Source of the DNA: Artocarpus heterophyllus
Lineage: Eukaryota; Streptophyta; Magnoliopsida; Rosales; Moraceae
Direction of reading: 5' to 3'
Length of the DNA: 64,000 nucleotides
NCBI GenBank assembly: GCA_025403435.1
Contig: CM046350.1
Location: forward strand, 34,414,062-34,478,061
Part shown: piece by piece, positions 10,019-20,487 of the stretch
Position numbering within the stretch: the first letter of the stretch is position 1
Layout: each line of letters opens with the position of its first letter
Program-made: the position numbers and the translations under genes
Notes under the pieces: model-generated
Databases searched by the model: none
Told to the model about the DNA's origin: nothing
The model's input: only the letters and a program-made list of their open reading frames with translations

Positions 10019-12969
10019 ATGAGCAACGTGAATATAACAAGCCACAACTCCAATATAACAAGCCCAGGAATTCAGTACTACAGGAAATATTACTGTGTCA
10101 GTAATGGAAGATTCAATACAAACAAGATGATAAACAAGGTTTCATTTTGTGGGCATTTCAGTAATTCAACAGCAGGATTGAGTTACTACCATCAAGGTGG
10201 TTGGAAATTAAATGATATAAGGCCTAACTTCTCTACACAATCTTCCTCGGACGATCATGCCGTCTCTCCAGAAGACTCAGAAGATGAAGCTAGTGATGGA
10301 GAAGATCAATCTGAATCTACCAAGGCTAACTCAGATGATGGAGATTTCAACAAGGTATAATAGATGTGTTATGTTACACGAGTCTTTTTTCTGTGAAGAT
10401 CTTGACCGGTAATGTATGTCTTCAAACCATTGAATCCGATTAAAGTCACATTTTTTTACAGATTTAATAGCCGAAAAAATTTATCTAACTATAGGTCTAC
10501 TTTTTTGGAACCGATAGCATATATGAAAAACACAAGATAAAACCCTATAAAATGATTCTCTTCTAATTATCAATGAGTAATTATTTTAAGTCGGTCCTTA
10601 AATAATATATTAATTTATCGACCAATATATAATTATTAATCTTGAAAGGGTTTTATATTTTTACTACTTGTTTACGTATTAAATTTCCATCTAAAAATAT
10701 TAATGACTGATAGATTAAAAAAAAAAACATTGAATGTGCTAAAAAGTTGATATGTAGTTCAAAAATTTCTCCGGAAAAAAAAAAAGCTATGAAATTATGT
10801 GATGTTTGGTTTATGTATATAATTAATTATTATTTTATATATATGGCTCGACCAAAAGATTTAAAAATAAATTATTATTTTATCAAGATTGTTAATATAG
10901 TACACTGGTCTCAAGAATAATTTACGAGTGATTATTAAATTATCAAACATTCATTTATCAAGATTTATTATTTTAAAGATTTGTTTATTTACTGAGATAA
11001 AATCTAGGATGTCTAGTAATACTCGTATATATTTAAGGGGTTTAATCAAATTGTGTTCATTTCAGGAAATATACAGCGGAAGGAGTATGAGAGAGAATCT
11101 TGAAAGAATTGTTGGGAAAGATGATTCCACGTTTAGTGGGATAGACCTGGCCACTCTTATTAGGAACAAGTACGGCAGGTCCTACGACGTTCAACTCATA
11201 AAAAAGGTCTTATCATTATTATTATTTTTTTCTGATTTACAAGATTACTTCAATGACATGATTTACCATATCTTGTATGTTTATTATTCACGTAAGACAA
11301 CACAAAATAAAAATTAGTGTCAATTTTAAATTTTATTATTTGAGTATTTAGAAAATAACTCCCCAATATTTTTTTTGTGATAAATTTGACATCTATTATA
11401 TTTAGTGTCAACTTGAGTACCAAAAATGACATATGTTAAATTCTAATATTTGATTACTATTGGTTGAGTCATTAACTCTTTTATTCAATCATTAGGACAT
11501 TATTGAATTCAAATCTTTTACAATTAAAAGTTTACTTTTAGAATTTCTAAAGTTTAAATGATTATATAATTACATATCGGAACACAAAATAGAATGTAAA
11601 ATTAAAAAAAAAAGTTATTTTTTGCTTTTTATGTTAAATATTAAAAAAAACTAAATAGTTTAGAGATGAATACCAAGTATAAAGAATTGATATTTCTTTA
11701 ATTCTAAAACAAAAATATGATTAAACGAAAAATTAAAAAAAAAAAGTAAAACAATCCTCCTTTTGCCCTTTTCCTTTCATGCGAAGCAACACACCTTATT
11801 GTGAGAGTTGAATGTGTTCATTTTGCTTGAGATCAAGATTGGTTTGCATTTTTGACATGTTCTTAGCGGTAAAATATATGCCTCAATATATTATAGGAGT
11901 TCATGGGAAGAAATTTGTTGGCTCTAAACGTCATGTGGAAGTACAGGGAGCAGGTATCAAATTCTAAAGTTTAAAACTTTCCCTTTCATAGTATGACCAT
12001 TTCTTAGGGCCGGCAATACGGGTTGCGACACGACGACACGACACGAATCCGACACGCTTTTTTGTGGGTTAGTGTCGAAAAATTTGACCACGGGTCATTT
12101 TAGTGTCGACCCGAAACTGACCCGTCAAAAAACGGGTCGTGTTCGGGTCAACCAGTCTGACACTAAAATGACCCGTTTTCTGACCCGTATTTAATTAATT
12201 AACTTTTAAAAAATTAATATTATTTCATATATATATAAGCTCTTAAAATATCAAATCCACCTCTCTTATCACTCATCTTCTTGTTAAAATGGTATGAAAC
12301 TCTTCTAATTTTTTTTTTTAATATTATATATTAATGTGGGCGGGTACGGGTCAAGATCGGGTTACGGGTTATTATTTTTTAACACTGTGCTAAGAAACGG
12401 GTTGACAGGGTCGGGTTCGTGTCAACCCGTATCAAACGTCGGGTTAGGGTTGAGAATTCTCAACCCGTTTGGGTCACGGGTCGGGTTAGTGTCGACCTAA
12501 TTTTGTAAAAATTAACTCCAACCCGACACGAACCCGACCCGCAAACCCGTTTTGCCACCCCTACCATTTCTTAAAGCGTATTTTGTATGGATGCAATGCA
12601 TGTAGAGATCATTCCCGCTAACAGAAGAAGAGTATATATTGAGGCTTGATGACGTGGCAAACACCTTGAAGTGCTGGGGAGCTGTGTCACACATCCGAAA
12701 TAGCCTCCAAAACTCCAAGGAGAGGCCTCGTATAGGAAAGGTAAAAATAATTTATTTGTAAAAGAAAACAAAACGATTATAATATAAATTAAAAAATAGA
12801 TTACCATATTTTTTTTTTCAATATCAGTAGGAATTTTTGTTATCATAACTGGCTTAATTTTTTAACGGTTTGATCTGTGTCAACCTTACACATACATATG
12901 CAGGCAGTGAGCATTTTTATAGACATGGACGAATCAGGAGGCCGCGCCAATGAATGGATTTACAAGTAA
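10019..12969 (+). CDS. DUF3067-family protein, probably plastid-targeted
   Basis: Five coding exons, all in phase 0, give an unbroken 244-residue protein: 10019-10354, 11066-11206, 11897-11953, 12606-12740 and 12904-12969 (TAA). Every intron has GT and AG ends. From about residue 138 to the end it follows the DUF3067 pattern: LIRNKYGRSYDVQLIKK, then LNVMWKYREQRSFPLTEEEY, LDDVANTLKCWGAVSHIRN, ERPRIGKAVSI and a final NEWIY. This domain is shared by cyanobacteria and plants, and its function is not known to me. Residues 1-70 are rich in Ser, Asn, Tyr and Lys with almost no acids, compatible with a transit peptide. Residues 75-110 form a strongly acidic Ser/Asp/Glu linker. The first ATG after the UTR intron was chosen as start because the upstream frame is intronic. 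The gene converges on UNG, whose stop lies 940 bp away. Confidence 0.88.
12005..12563. mobile_element. hAT-like non-autonomous element in intron 3 of the DUF3067 gene
   Basis: The element is 559 bp. It begins TAGGGCCGGCAATACGGGTT and ends AACCCGTTTTGCCACCCCTA, which form imperfect terminal inverted repeats. It is flanked by a perfect 8-bp duplication, CCATTTCT, at 11997-12004 and 12564-12571. Eight-base duplications and TAGGG-type ends fit the hAT superfamily. Its subterminal regions are dense in repeats of ACCCG, GACACGA and GGGTCGTGT in both orientations. No ORF is present. It fills most of the 652-bp intron; without it and one duplication copy the intron would be 85 bp. Both splice sites are untouched. 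Confidence 0.85.
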
Positions 12970-13394
12970 ATTGATCAACTACAATATGGCCGACTTCAAC
13001 AATGAAGAACAATTTTACCCCTTTTTTTTTTTTGCTGTGCAAAAGCTTTAGCTGAATTACATTACAGATGTAGTTGATCTCCTCTCTTATTATTATTATT
13101 TTTTTGGGTGGTGCATGACTGTGAAGTAGCATATGTTACGGCCCTCAGTCAATGGTTCAAGGATGCATACAATTAGTTTAACAGTTCCATATATATATAT
13201 ATACATATTATCATTTGCTTTTGCTTCGTAGAGGTCCACGTGAGTTTGTAATTATCAATCTTGTTAAGATAATCAAGAAGCAAGATCAGGGCCATAAAAA
13301 TATCTTAGTGAGGTCATTACAAGAAAAAAAAAAAAAGATAAAAAACAAAAAACCAAAAGTCCTTTTTAATTAAAGTGAGACGTAATTTTATATA
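12970..13394. other. 3' UTR and spacer downstream of the DUF3067 gene
   Basis: This follows the DUF3067 stop codon. It should contain the 3' UTR and polyadenylation region, but no single AATAAA signal stands out. It contains T-rich and A-rich runs (13021-13032, 13325-13336) and an AT dinucleotide tract near 13188-13204. No coding potential is recognised. Confidence 0.4.
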
Positions 13395-13694
13395 ATATGT
13401 ATTTTTTTTATAGTTCATATATTTTAACTATTAAGTGGGGCATATTTAATTTTCTTACAAAGTGGGGCACAATTGAATTAGTTGGGCTACAATTAAAATT
13501 TTACACAAAAATTGAAAGTAAAACTAAAATTTCAAAAAATGAAAGAAGGGTACATGCCCCCCATCTCAAACCTCCCCTTGCCCGAGCCAAGAAGTGTATA
13601 TGGTTTTTCCTAATGGTTTTGGGGTGCGGGGATGGGGATGGGAAATCATTCTCCACCACGCCCCACCACACCCGCTCCGTTACCATCCCTAGTT
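13395..13694. repeat. Possible MITE or hAT-type repeat fragment
   Basis: Read on the minus strand, one edge near 13692 starts TAGGGATGGTAACGGAGCGGG and continues with G-rich, repeated GGGGATGGGGATGGGAAATCATT-like text in both senses. This resembles the GC-rich ends of a common class of plant hAT-type MITEs. The other end is not recognisable, so this may be a truncated copy. It lies between the two convergent host genes. Confidence 0.35.
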
Positions 13695-13909
13695 TAAAGC
13701 AAGAAACTCACTTTGTTCCGGATAAATATGGATAAGATTCTGTTCTGAAAGAGACTCGTTACAAAATACAGCATTAGTTAATCTGGCAATTCAGGTGGAA
13801 AAAGGTGTCATAAACACAAGCACGTACGTCCGGCAAGGCTCCAACAGATGCATTAATGCACGCAAATGTATAAAACTAGTTGCTATTAGAGATAGAGCAG
13901 GGTCTTCTA

Positions 13910-16900
13910 TTACTGAAGGTGCCAATCTATTGGAGGGATTCCCATTTTCTCCAGAAGCAGGTTTGTACGAGAAAAATGCCTGTGAAGATCATCAAAAACG
14001 CAATTAATTAGACGATTACCACCCTAGTTATTGTCATTTTCTTTTTACTTGTGAATGCAAATTAGCAATGACGTAATTGGTTCTGTGCCCCCCTCACAGC
14101 AAACATAAATTTGTACAGAACAGGCCAAACAAGGAATCAACCAAACAGAAGAATTCCTTGATGCACACACTGGGGTGTTTCATATCTGTTGCCAAGAAAT
14201 CAAATACGATGTCCTTTGATAATTATATTATTCTTCAAAAGTTGAGTTCTTGTTTCGAATGATACTAACCTGCAACCAAAGAAGCCTCTGTTTGCTGACA
14301 AACCAGAAGGATGTGCTGCTTTGAGAATGTGATGCTTCGACTCATCAATCAACCTACAGAAATTTAAGAAAGTTGAAGATCGCTAACTTTTTTTTTAAAA
14401 AAAAAAGAAAAATAAACCTATTGAGGAAGAATATGAAGTTGAAATTTACTCTGCCGGTTGCCTGAGTTTTTATGTGCAATTCCATATATTTCTTAACACT
14501 CAACCAGAGATTCCTTCAATTTATTCTGCATGTTTTGTTTTGTCCCGTTCCGCACCACCCCCCCACCAAACAAAAGATTATGTTTGTACATGAATCTAGA
14601 AGAACAAAATAAGCATACCTGCGTTTCTCTTGAGCCGAGTTTCCCCATAAAAGAAAAACAACTCCTTCCTTCCTCTCTGAAATAGCTTTAATAACAGCAT
14701 CAGTAAATTGCTCCCATCCTTTCTTTGCATGGGAGTTTGCCTGATGATTCCTAACTGCATATGACAATTAGCGGTGACATAAAGTCAGGGGAAAAAAAAG
14801 GAAAGAAAAAGAGGTATAGACATGCACTCCAAGGAGAAAAAATAAAATTATATTGAAACAGGTTTTTGGAGATAGCTTAACCTGTCTGCCGATTATCTTA
14901 GGAGGAGGAAATTAAAAACAAAAAAAAAATGAAGAACACTTCCAATCTAATTAAATTCAAATTGATAGGGTTTTTTTTTCCCAAATTTATTGTCTTTTCT
15001 TTTATATAAATCGGATGGGAGGGAACACAGTACACAGGCACAAAATAACCAGAAGGAAATTAAGTCCAAGACAATAAAGAATAACAACTCAAGAAAGACA
15101 ATATTTGCTGAATTCTATATGAGCTTGAAGCGAAAATACGTTGTTCTCATGTGATGGTTTATATCACTAGCAATCACCAAACATCAAATTTATTAGTCTT
15201 ACCGGTGAGAACAGCATTGAGCAAGAGAACACCCTACAATTGAAAAAAGGAAAAATTAAGACATTCGTGCATGAATATTTTGATCAAACTCAAAGCAATA
15301 AAATTTCTTCTCTATTATTGCATAAAAAAAGTCTCTCGCCAGCTCAGTAGAGCTTACACATCTTCTTTGGCAGCATTGAACACGGTCCCAAGCCTCATTG
15401 AAAAGTGCAAGAATTTTTCTAATAGAAGCAGTTCTCATGTTTAGGCATTTTTAACTAAAATACCATTCTAATGTATGAAAAGGTCTCTCCTCGCACTACA
15501 AAAGTTCAAATAGAATCCAGCTGGGACCACATCTCACAAACACACTAGCACTGAAAAATGGAAGAATTATTGAAGAATTTCTCGGAAAAGTCCTAGAAGA
15601 TGAATCACAATACAAGCCCCAGCAGTAGTTCCGAGGAACTGCTATGCCTGCCCACTTGGTTTAGCAAGTAATCTCCTCACTAATCAACTGATAACTCCCT
15701 AACTAACCTCTAATCATTATATTTATATCATTAACCCACGTGTGACCATTCCAAAAATAAAACTAACCTGTAACTAACTACTGCACTTCAAACTCTTTAC
15801 CTGGAAACAACTACAAAAATTACTCTGCTTCTGCTACTTTACTTCCTCACATCACATAAGTGTACAGAATAGGAGGCTTATCAATTCCTCCCATGCTTTC
15901 CCAGCAAAGTCATTAAGTAGGTCATATTTCAGTAAAGCCTTCCCCGAAACTTGGCATGATGACTTCTCACCAATGAGCTGCACATCTTTCAAGTGCTTCT
16001 TTTCATTTCCTATTCTCGTTTTATGAAGAGTACTCTTCAAGCAGCTTATACATTGCTCCTACTTTAATCTCCAGAATCATGCCTCACCTACTTAAGATGA
16101 ATATGAACCAACACTTTTTGTGTTTGATAAACTTCTACGAATTATGCTTAATTCTCTACGTTACATACTCAAAATATATACTCCAATAGGCAGATTAATC
16201 TGTTTCTAGGTGACATCTGTAAACCTATTAACTGTACTTGCTTCGCTGTCTACAAATTCTGATAACAAATTCTGGACTTTGAATTAGAATTAACTCCTTT
16301 CTTCAAAATGATAATAACACAAAGAACAAGCATCATCATGGTCGAGGAATGACCTCATTACCTGATGATAATTTCTTTTATCAAAGATTATACATCTAAT
16401 TTGAAGAGCTTTAGTCTAACCTCTTTGCCTTTTGACTATTGAACCTCAAATTTGCTCAACTCACAAGACCAATACATGAACTCTCCATGAAAAACAAGGG
16501 CCTAAAACAAGCACAGAGAATAGAAGAACAAGACATTTTCATCCCAAGTGCAGGACTTGAGTATGTCATGCCACACTCATAGTTTTTGTTGTCCGTTTTT
16601 TTTTCCTTTTCTAGCGTCAATAAAACCTTCAAATATTTTTCAATCAATAAAATATAAGATAACTGGAAAAGTGTGTTACACCAAATGTTAACCATAAGAC
16701 CTTAAATATCTTGGAAAGAATATGTCCCCACTAAAGTACAAGGATCTCAACTCATTATTATCTAGAAAGAGATTGAAATTTAGTCCCTCCAATAAAAGAT
16801 CCCAGACTATATTGGAATGGAAAGATTTGGTACCACTTTATCTATAAAGTGAAAATATGCAATTACAGAAGGAGAACAATGCATGAAAGAAACTACATAC

Positions 16901-18318
16901 CTGCAGAGCCCATTTTTCAAGGTTTCCATGAGATGGAATCGAACAACCAACATCTTGCTTAAGTTCCTTGAAAATGTTGACGAGACTAGAAGGCACCTTT
17001 ATCCCCTCAGGCACAGAGAAGGATAGACCCATTGCTTGACCCGGACCATGATATGGATCCTAAAAACACATACAATATGACCAACAATCCAAAATTTAAA
17101 ATGCAACATATTAGCCCCCATTATCCAGAAATTATTGTTCTGATATTGTACAAGGTAAAAACATTGTAGTTCTTGCTCAAGTTGTAGACGGCTTGCAATG
17201 ACAATGCTCACGGCTTATTTATTTTGTTTGTAGAAATCAAAAGGTCGCGATTTATTAAGCATCAGAAAGTAAATCATTGTCATATTTCCTATAGAAACAT
17301 TTGAGATTCTCCTTTCTTATCAACAAATTTTTTAACAAGAGGTTATAAACCAAGCCATTTATTTTATTTATTTATTTATTTGACAGTAACAGTCACGAAG
17401 CGCACAAGCATAATACAATTTGAACCAAACAACAATTCATTCAAAACAGCAAAATCTCAATTCATGTAGAAATTACACTTCGCAAAAGTCTAAAAGAATT
17501 GACTCTTAGAGATTCAATATTCTTCTTCTTCTTCTTCTCCTTCTCCGCGTAACGCTGCCGCCCCCCCCCCCCCCCCCCCCCCCCCCCCCCACAAACATTG
17601 CAAGGCATGGTACAAGTACAGTGAGGATCAAGTTCCACATTGGTAAGGACTAAGGGGTAAGGAATCACAAGGAAGCGGAAGAAAATAGAAAGATAATACC
17701 TGGCCAAGAATAACAGCCTTGACTCTATCAAAAGGAGTCGAATTGAGAGCATTGAAGATCAAATGCGAAGGTGGATATACAGGAACCGCGACGGCGCATA
17801 TCTCAGACTCCACAAACTTGCAGAGATTCTTGGCGTAGGGCTTCTGGAGTTCGCCTGGAAGCGCCTCCAACCAGCTCTCCTCCACCAACAACTCCTCCAA
17901 CTTCACGCATCCACGACCTCCTTCACCTGAAAAACCAATCTTTTCTAATGAAACTCTCTGATTATGAAAGAAAATGAATAATCAAACTTTTGTTATGAAA
18001 CTAATTCTCTGATTATGAAAGGAAATTGAAGGTTTATTTTCAATGTTTACTTTGGGAATTGAAGACTCTTTGAGAGCAGATTTTGCGGTTGCGCCTGGAC
18101 TTGGCGAGAAGCTTTTGGAATTCCATGCGAGACTTTTGGACGGCGGAGAGGCCGTCGGAACCACCATCGTCGTCGTCGTCGGAGCAATGACTGGGGATGA
18201 TTCCATTTGCGTCGCATTTGTTGTTGTTGAGAGAGGAAATCGCCCGTTTGAGGCGCTTCGGAGATGGCTGTTGAAGTGGGGGAAAGAAATCCGTGAGGGT
18301 TTTGGCTTTGGACGCCAT
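13910..18318 (-). CDS. UNG: Uracil-DNA glycosylase, seven exons
   Basis: Excises uracil from DNA by cleaving the N-glycosidic bond, starting base excision repair. Exons in order: 18318-18051, 17926-17700, 17059-16901, 15233-15203, 14754-14619, 14353-14270 and 13979-13910. All have GT-AG borders and join in frame to 324 residues, close to other plant UNGs. Visible motifs: [10 protein letters not shown] (catalytic Asp166, split by intron 2), stacking Phe179 in GLSFSV, Asn224 in LLLNAVLTV, His288 and Leu292 in [14 protein letters not shown], and the C-terminal end MGIPPIDW. Residues 5-12 (AKTLTDFF) match the PCNA-binding box of nuclear UNG, with Ala in place of the usual Gln. Residues about 60-80 are basic and helical where animal UNG2 binds RPA. 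The first ATG puts the PCNA box at its expected position. All key residues are present, so the enzyme should be active. Nuclear location is inferred; organelle targeting is also possible in plants. Confidence 0.96.
15490..15870 (-). repeat. Gypsy LTR-like remnant in UNG intron 3
   Basis: The 1667-bp intron 3 (15234-16900) is far longer than its neighbours. On the minus strand its middle contains a stretch with repeated GTTAGTTA, a TTATCAGTTGATTAGTGAGGAG motif and GGCAGGCATAGCAGTTCCTCGGAACTACTGCTGGGG. This resembles LTRs I know from plant chromovirus-type gypsy elements. No TG/CA borders or target duplication could be set. The short frame at 15852-16040 beside it is not recognised. Confidence 0.35.
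17561..17590 (-). repeat. G30 homopolymer in UNG intron 2
   Basis: Thirty consecutive C on the plus strand, so thirty G in the UNG transcript, inside the 640-bp intron 2 and about 110 nt downstream of its donor. It sits next to a TTC/CTT microsatellite (17521-17545). Such G runs can form quadruplexes and are prone to slippage, so the true length may vary or be a sequencing artefact. Confidence 0.9.
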
Positions 18319-18374
18319 TAATCTTCAATTCTTCCTCTCCGTGCCTTTCGGCCTTTCCTTTTCTGTTGTGGCGA

Positions 18375-18386
18375 TTTGGCGGGAAA
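18375..18386 (-). promoter_or_regulatory. E2F-type site upstream of UNG
   Basis: TTTGGCGGGAAA (reverse TTTCCCGCCAAA) lies 57 bp upstream of the UNG ATG. It matches the plant E2F consensus TTTSSCGC in one orientation and WTTSSCSS in the other. E2F sites are typical of S-phase DNA replication and repair genes, so the position is meaningful. No TATA box is obvious nearby. Confidence 0.65.
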
Positions 18387-18558
18387 ATTACGCATTACCA
18401 ACGAATGACGGACCTCCCAAACCCCAAAGCCAAGTCTATGCTCTATGGTAACAGTCTAACTTTTATGGGTGTTTAGCGCTCGCTCAGGACCAATTGGTTC
18501 TAAATAACAAACACAGTAACATTTTTAATAGTTATAATAAAAGATAAAAAATTATTAT

Positions 18559-20060
18559 TATTAAGTTTGATATCTTAAAAGTTGTGATATTATAGTTATT
18601 GCTTATAAATAAATAAAGTGACATTTATTATTATTTTGGTTGCTTATATGTGTTATGAATATATTTATAAACATAGAGAAAATTATATGATTATTTATGT
18701 CACTATAAATTTAACATATAAATGTTATATGCTTAGGGATAAAATTTATAAATAATAATCTAAATAGCCCGTAATAATTAATTAAAGTTTGAGAACTTTA
18801 ATTATATATTACACGTACAGTCCAATCTCATTTAGAATGAAATAGTCATTATTTGGGCTATTAATGTAGAGACATTGGATTGGAGGTACTTTATATAATG
18901 AGATTATATAGGACTGGACTAGATAAATTATAAATCTCTAATAATCATCCGTTACAAATAGAGTATTCAAATTTATCACTATGATGATCATATATTTGAC
19001 AATCTTCATTCTGAGTATTTATTAGACTCTTATTTATGACGTTATGTTTTTTGACTTACATGGTAAGATTTGTGTAAGCACAGATCATAACTTAGCATCT
19101 TGGAAACATAATGTAATAAATGGCTATGAATAATATTATACAGATATGGAATCCATTCCTTTCCTATAGAAGTTAGAAAAATAGTTCTCTTGAGTAATAA
19201 TTCAAGGTTTGAACAGTAGAGTGCTCGTTCATAATAAGATTATGAATTAACTGTTTATTAGAGAATTATTGAAACTCAAGGATAAAGCTATAATAAGAGA
19301 GGTAAATGAAAATTGAACCTAGCTCTTATTATGAACTATTTATGGAGGACTGATTTATATGTAATGATTATATCAATGGACTACTCGCTAGTTTTCTTTG
19401 AGTAATTTTACTATAATCTCAAGAGTTTAGTTTCAGGTTTCTAGTGGAATAACATTGAAACTAATAAATTTGGCACATTAATCAAAGAGTTTAATTAATA
19501 GTCAAATTTATTGGAGCTTAGGTTATAAGTCCATAGGTCCCCAATACTACCTCTGTAACACTATATTAGATTTATGCATGGAATGAATTATACATATTTA
19601 GTTTGGAATTATTGAATTCTAAATTAATTATTTCACACTTGAATTATTAATGTGATATAGAAAAATGTTCTATGTGACACATAATGTAATGTGATAAATG
19701 TTGTCACATTTAACTGAGCATTAGTTAATTAATTAATTGATTGTTTTTAAAATCTATTCTTAAGTAAATGTGATTTATTTTTGAATTTAGATTTAGATAT
19801 ATATATATATATATATATATATATGGTTTTGAACCAAATCTTTTTATATATATAAGATTTTATAATATATTAATATATATATTAATTAATTAAAAAAATG
19901 AAACGTAAAGTTACGTTTCCATTTTTACGTTATATATATATATATATATATGAATCACGTTTGACATGATTCGTTTAAAAAATAAAAATAACAAAAAAGG
20001 AGGAAGAAAGAAAGTTAACGATTTCTTTACGTAAACTTAATTTATATATATATATATATT
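18559..20060 (+). repeat. Outer 5' LTR (LTR1) of the three-LTR copia insertion, 3'-truncated
   Basis: It aligns along its length with the LTRs at 20488 and 28126, sharing for example the ATAAATAAATAAAGTGAC block, the TA tracts and the GAAACGTAA/TTACGTTTC palindrome at 19900-19919. The start TATTAAGTTTG corresponds to TGTTGGGTTTG and has decayed. The copy stops in the TA tract at about 20060 and lacks the last roughly 560 bp, including the TATA box. The five bases to its left, ATTAT (18554-18558), match GTTAT to the right of LTR3 (30191-30195) in four of five positions, as expected for an aged target duplication. Confidence 0.8.
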
Positions 20061-20090
20061 AAACAATCTATTTGGCTCTGTAAGCTGAGA
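20061..20090 (+). other. Templated filler at a deletion junction
   Basis: Between the broken LTR1 and the RNase H remnant lie about 30 bp that are not continuous with either. They contain AAACAATCT (20061-20069), repeated at 20097-20105, and a 17-mer CTATTTGGCTCTGTAAG (20068-20084), repeated at 20167-20183. Copies of nearby sequence at a junction are the mark of end joining with templated insertion. Confidence 0.7.
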
Positions 20091-20474
20091 AACATCAAAC
20101 AATCTTGTATTGCTAATTCAACTATGGAAGCTGAATATGTGGCGGCTTGTGAAGCAACTAAAGAAGCTATTTGGCTCTGTAAGTTCTTAAATGATCTGAA
20201 AGTAGTTCCACGAATGGATAAACTACTCACATTGTATTGTGATAATAGTGGTGCAATGGCAAATTCAAGAAAACCTAGAAGCCACAAAAGAGGAAAGCAT
20301 ATAGAGAGAAAATATCATTTGATCAAAGAAATAGTACATCGAGGCGATGTAGAAGTTGTGAAGATAGCGTCGGAAAATAACCTTGCTGACCCTTTCACCA
20401 TGACGTTACCTGCAAAGAGCTTTAAGGGACACTTAGAAGGCTTAGGTCTTAGAGACATGTCTCACATGCTTTAG
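20091..20474 (+). pseudogene. Copia RNase H C-terminal fragment
   Basis: This is an intact-frame piece of copia RNase H: MEAEYVAACEATKEAIW, then LTLYCDNSGAMANSRKPRSHKRGKHIERKYH, then NNLADPF, ending at TAG (20472-20474) before the polypurine tract AGGAAAGTGGGAGAT (20473-20487). It closely matches 27728-28112 of the complete interior. It is all that remains of the first interior of the tandem insertion, the rest having been deleted together with the end of LTR1. Confidence 0.88.
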
Positions 20475-20487
20475 GAAAGTGGGAGAT

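Noticed and set aside
10928..11317. 129-codon plus-strand frame as a separate gene
   Set aside because: It is exon 2 of the DUF3067 gene (11066-11206) extended into both flanking introns; good splice sites define the exon.
13501..13735. Overlapping frames of 61 and 112 codons between the two host genes
   Set aside because: They lie in a repeat-like GC-rich stretch with MITE character and show no protein similarity I can recognise.
17462..17752. Minus-strand open frame of 96 codons with a poly-Gly stretch
   Set aside because: It reads straight through the G30 tract of UNG intron 2 and partly overlaps exon 2 in another frame. It is a product of the homopolymer.
18043..18321. Plus-strand 92-codon frame over UNG exon 1
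   Set aside because: It is antisense to a well supported coding exon and has no recognisable content.
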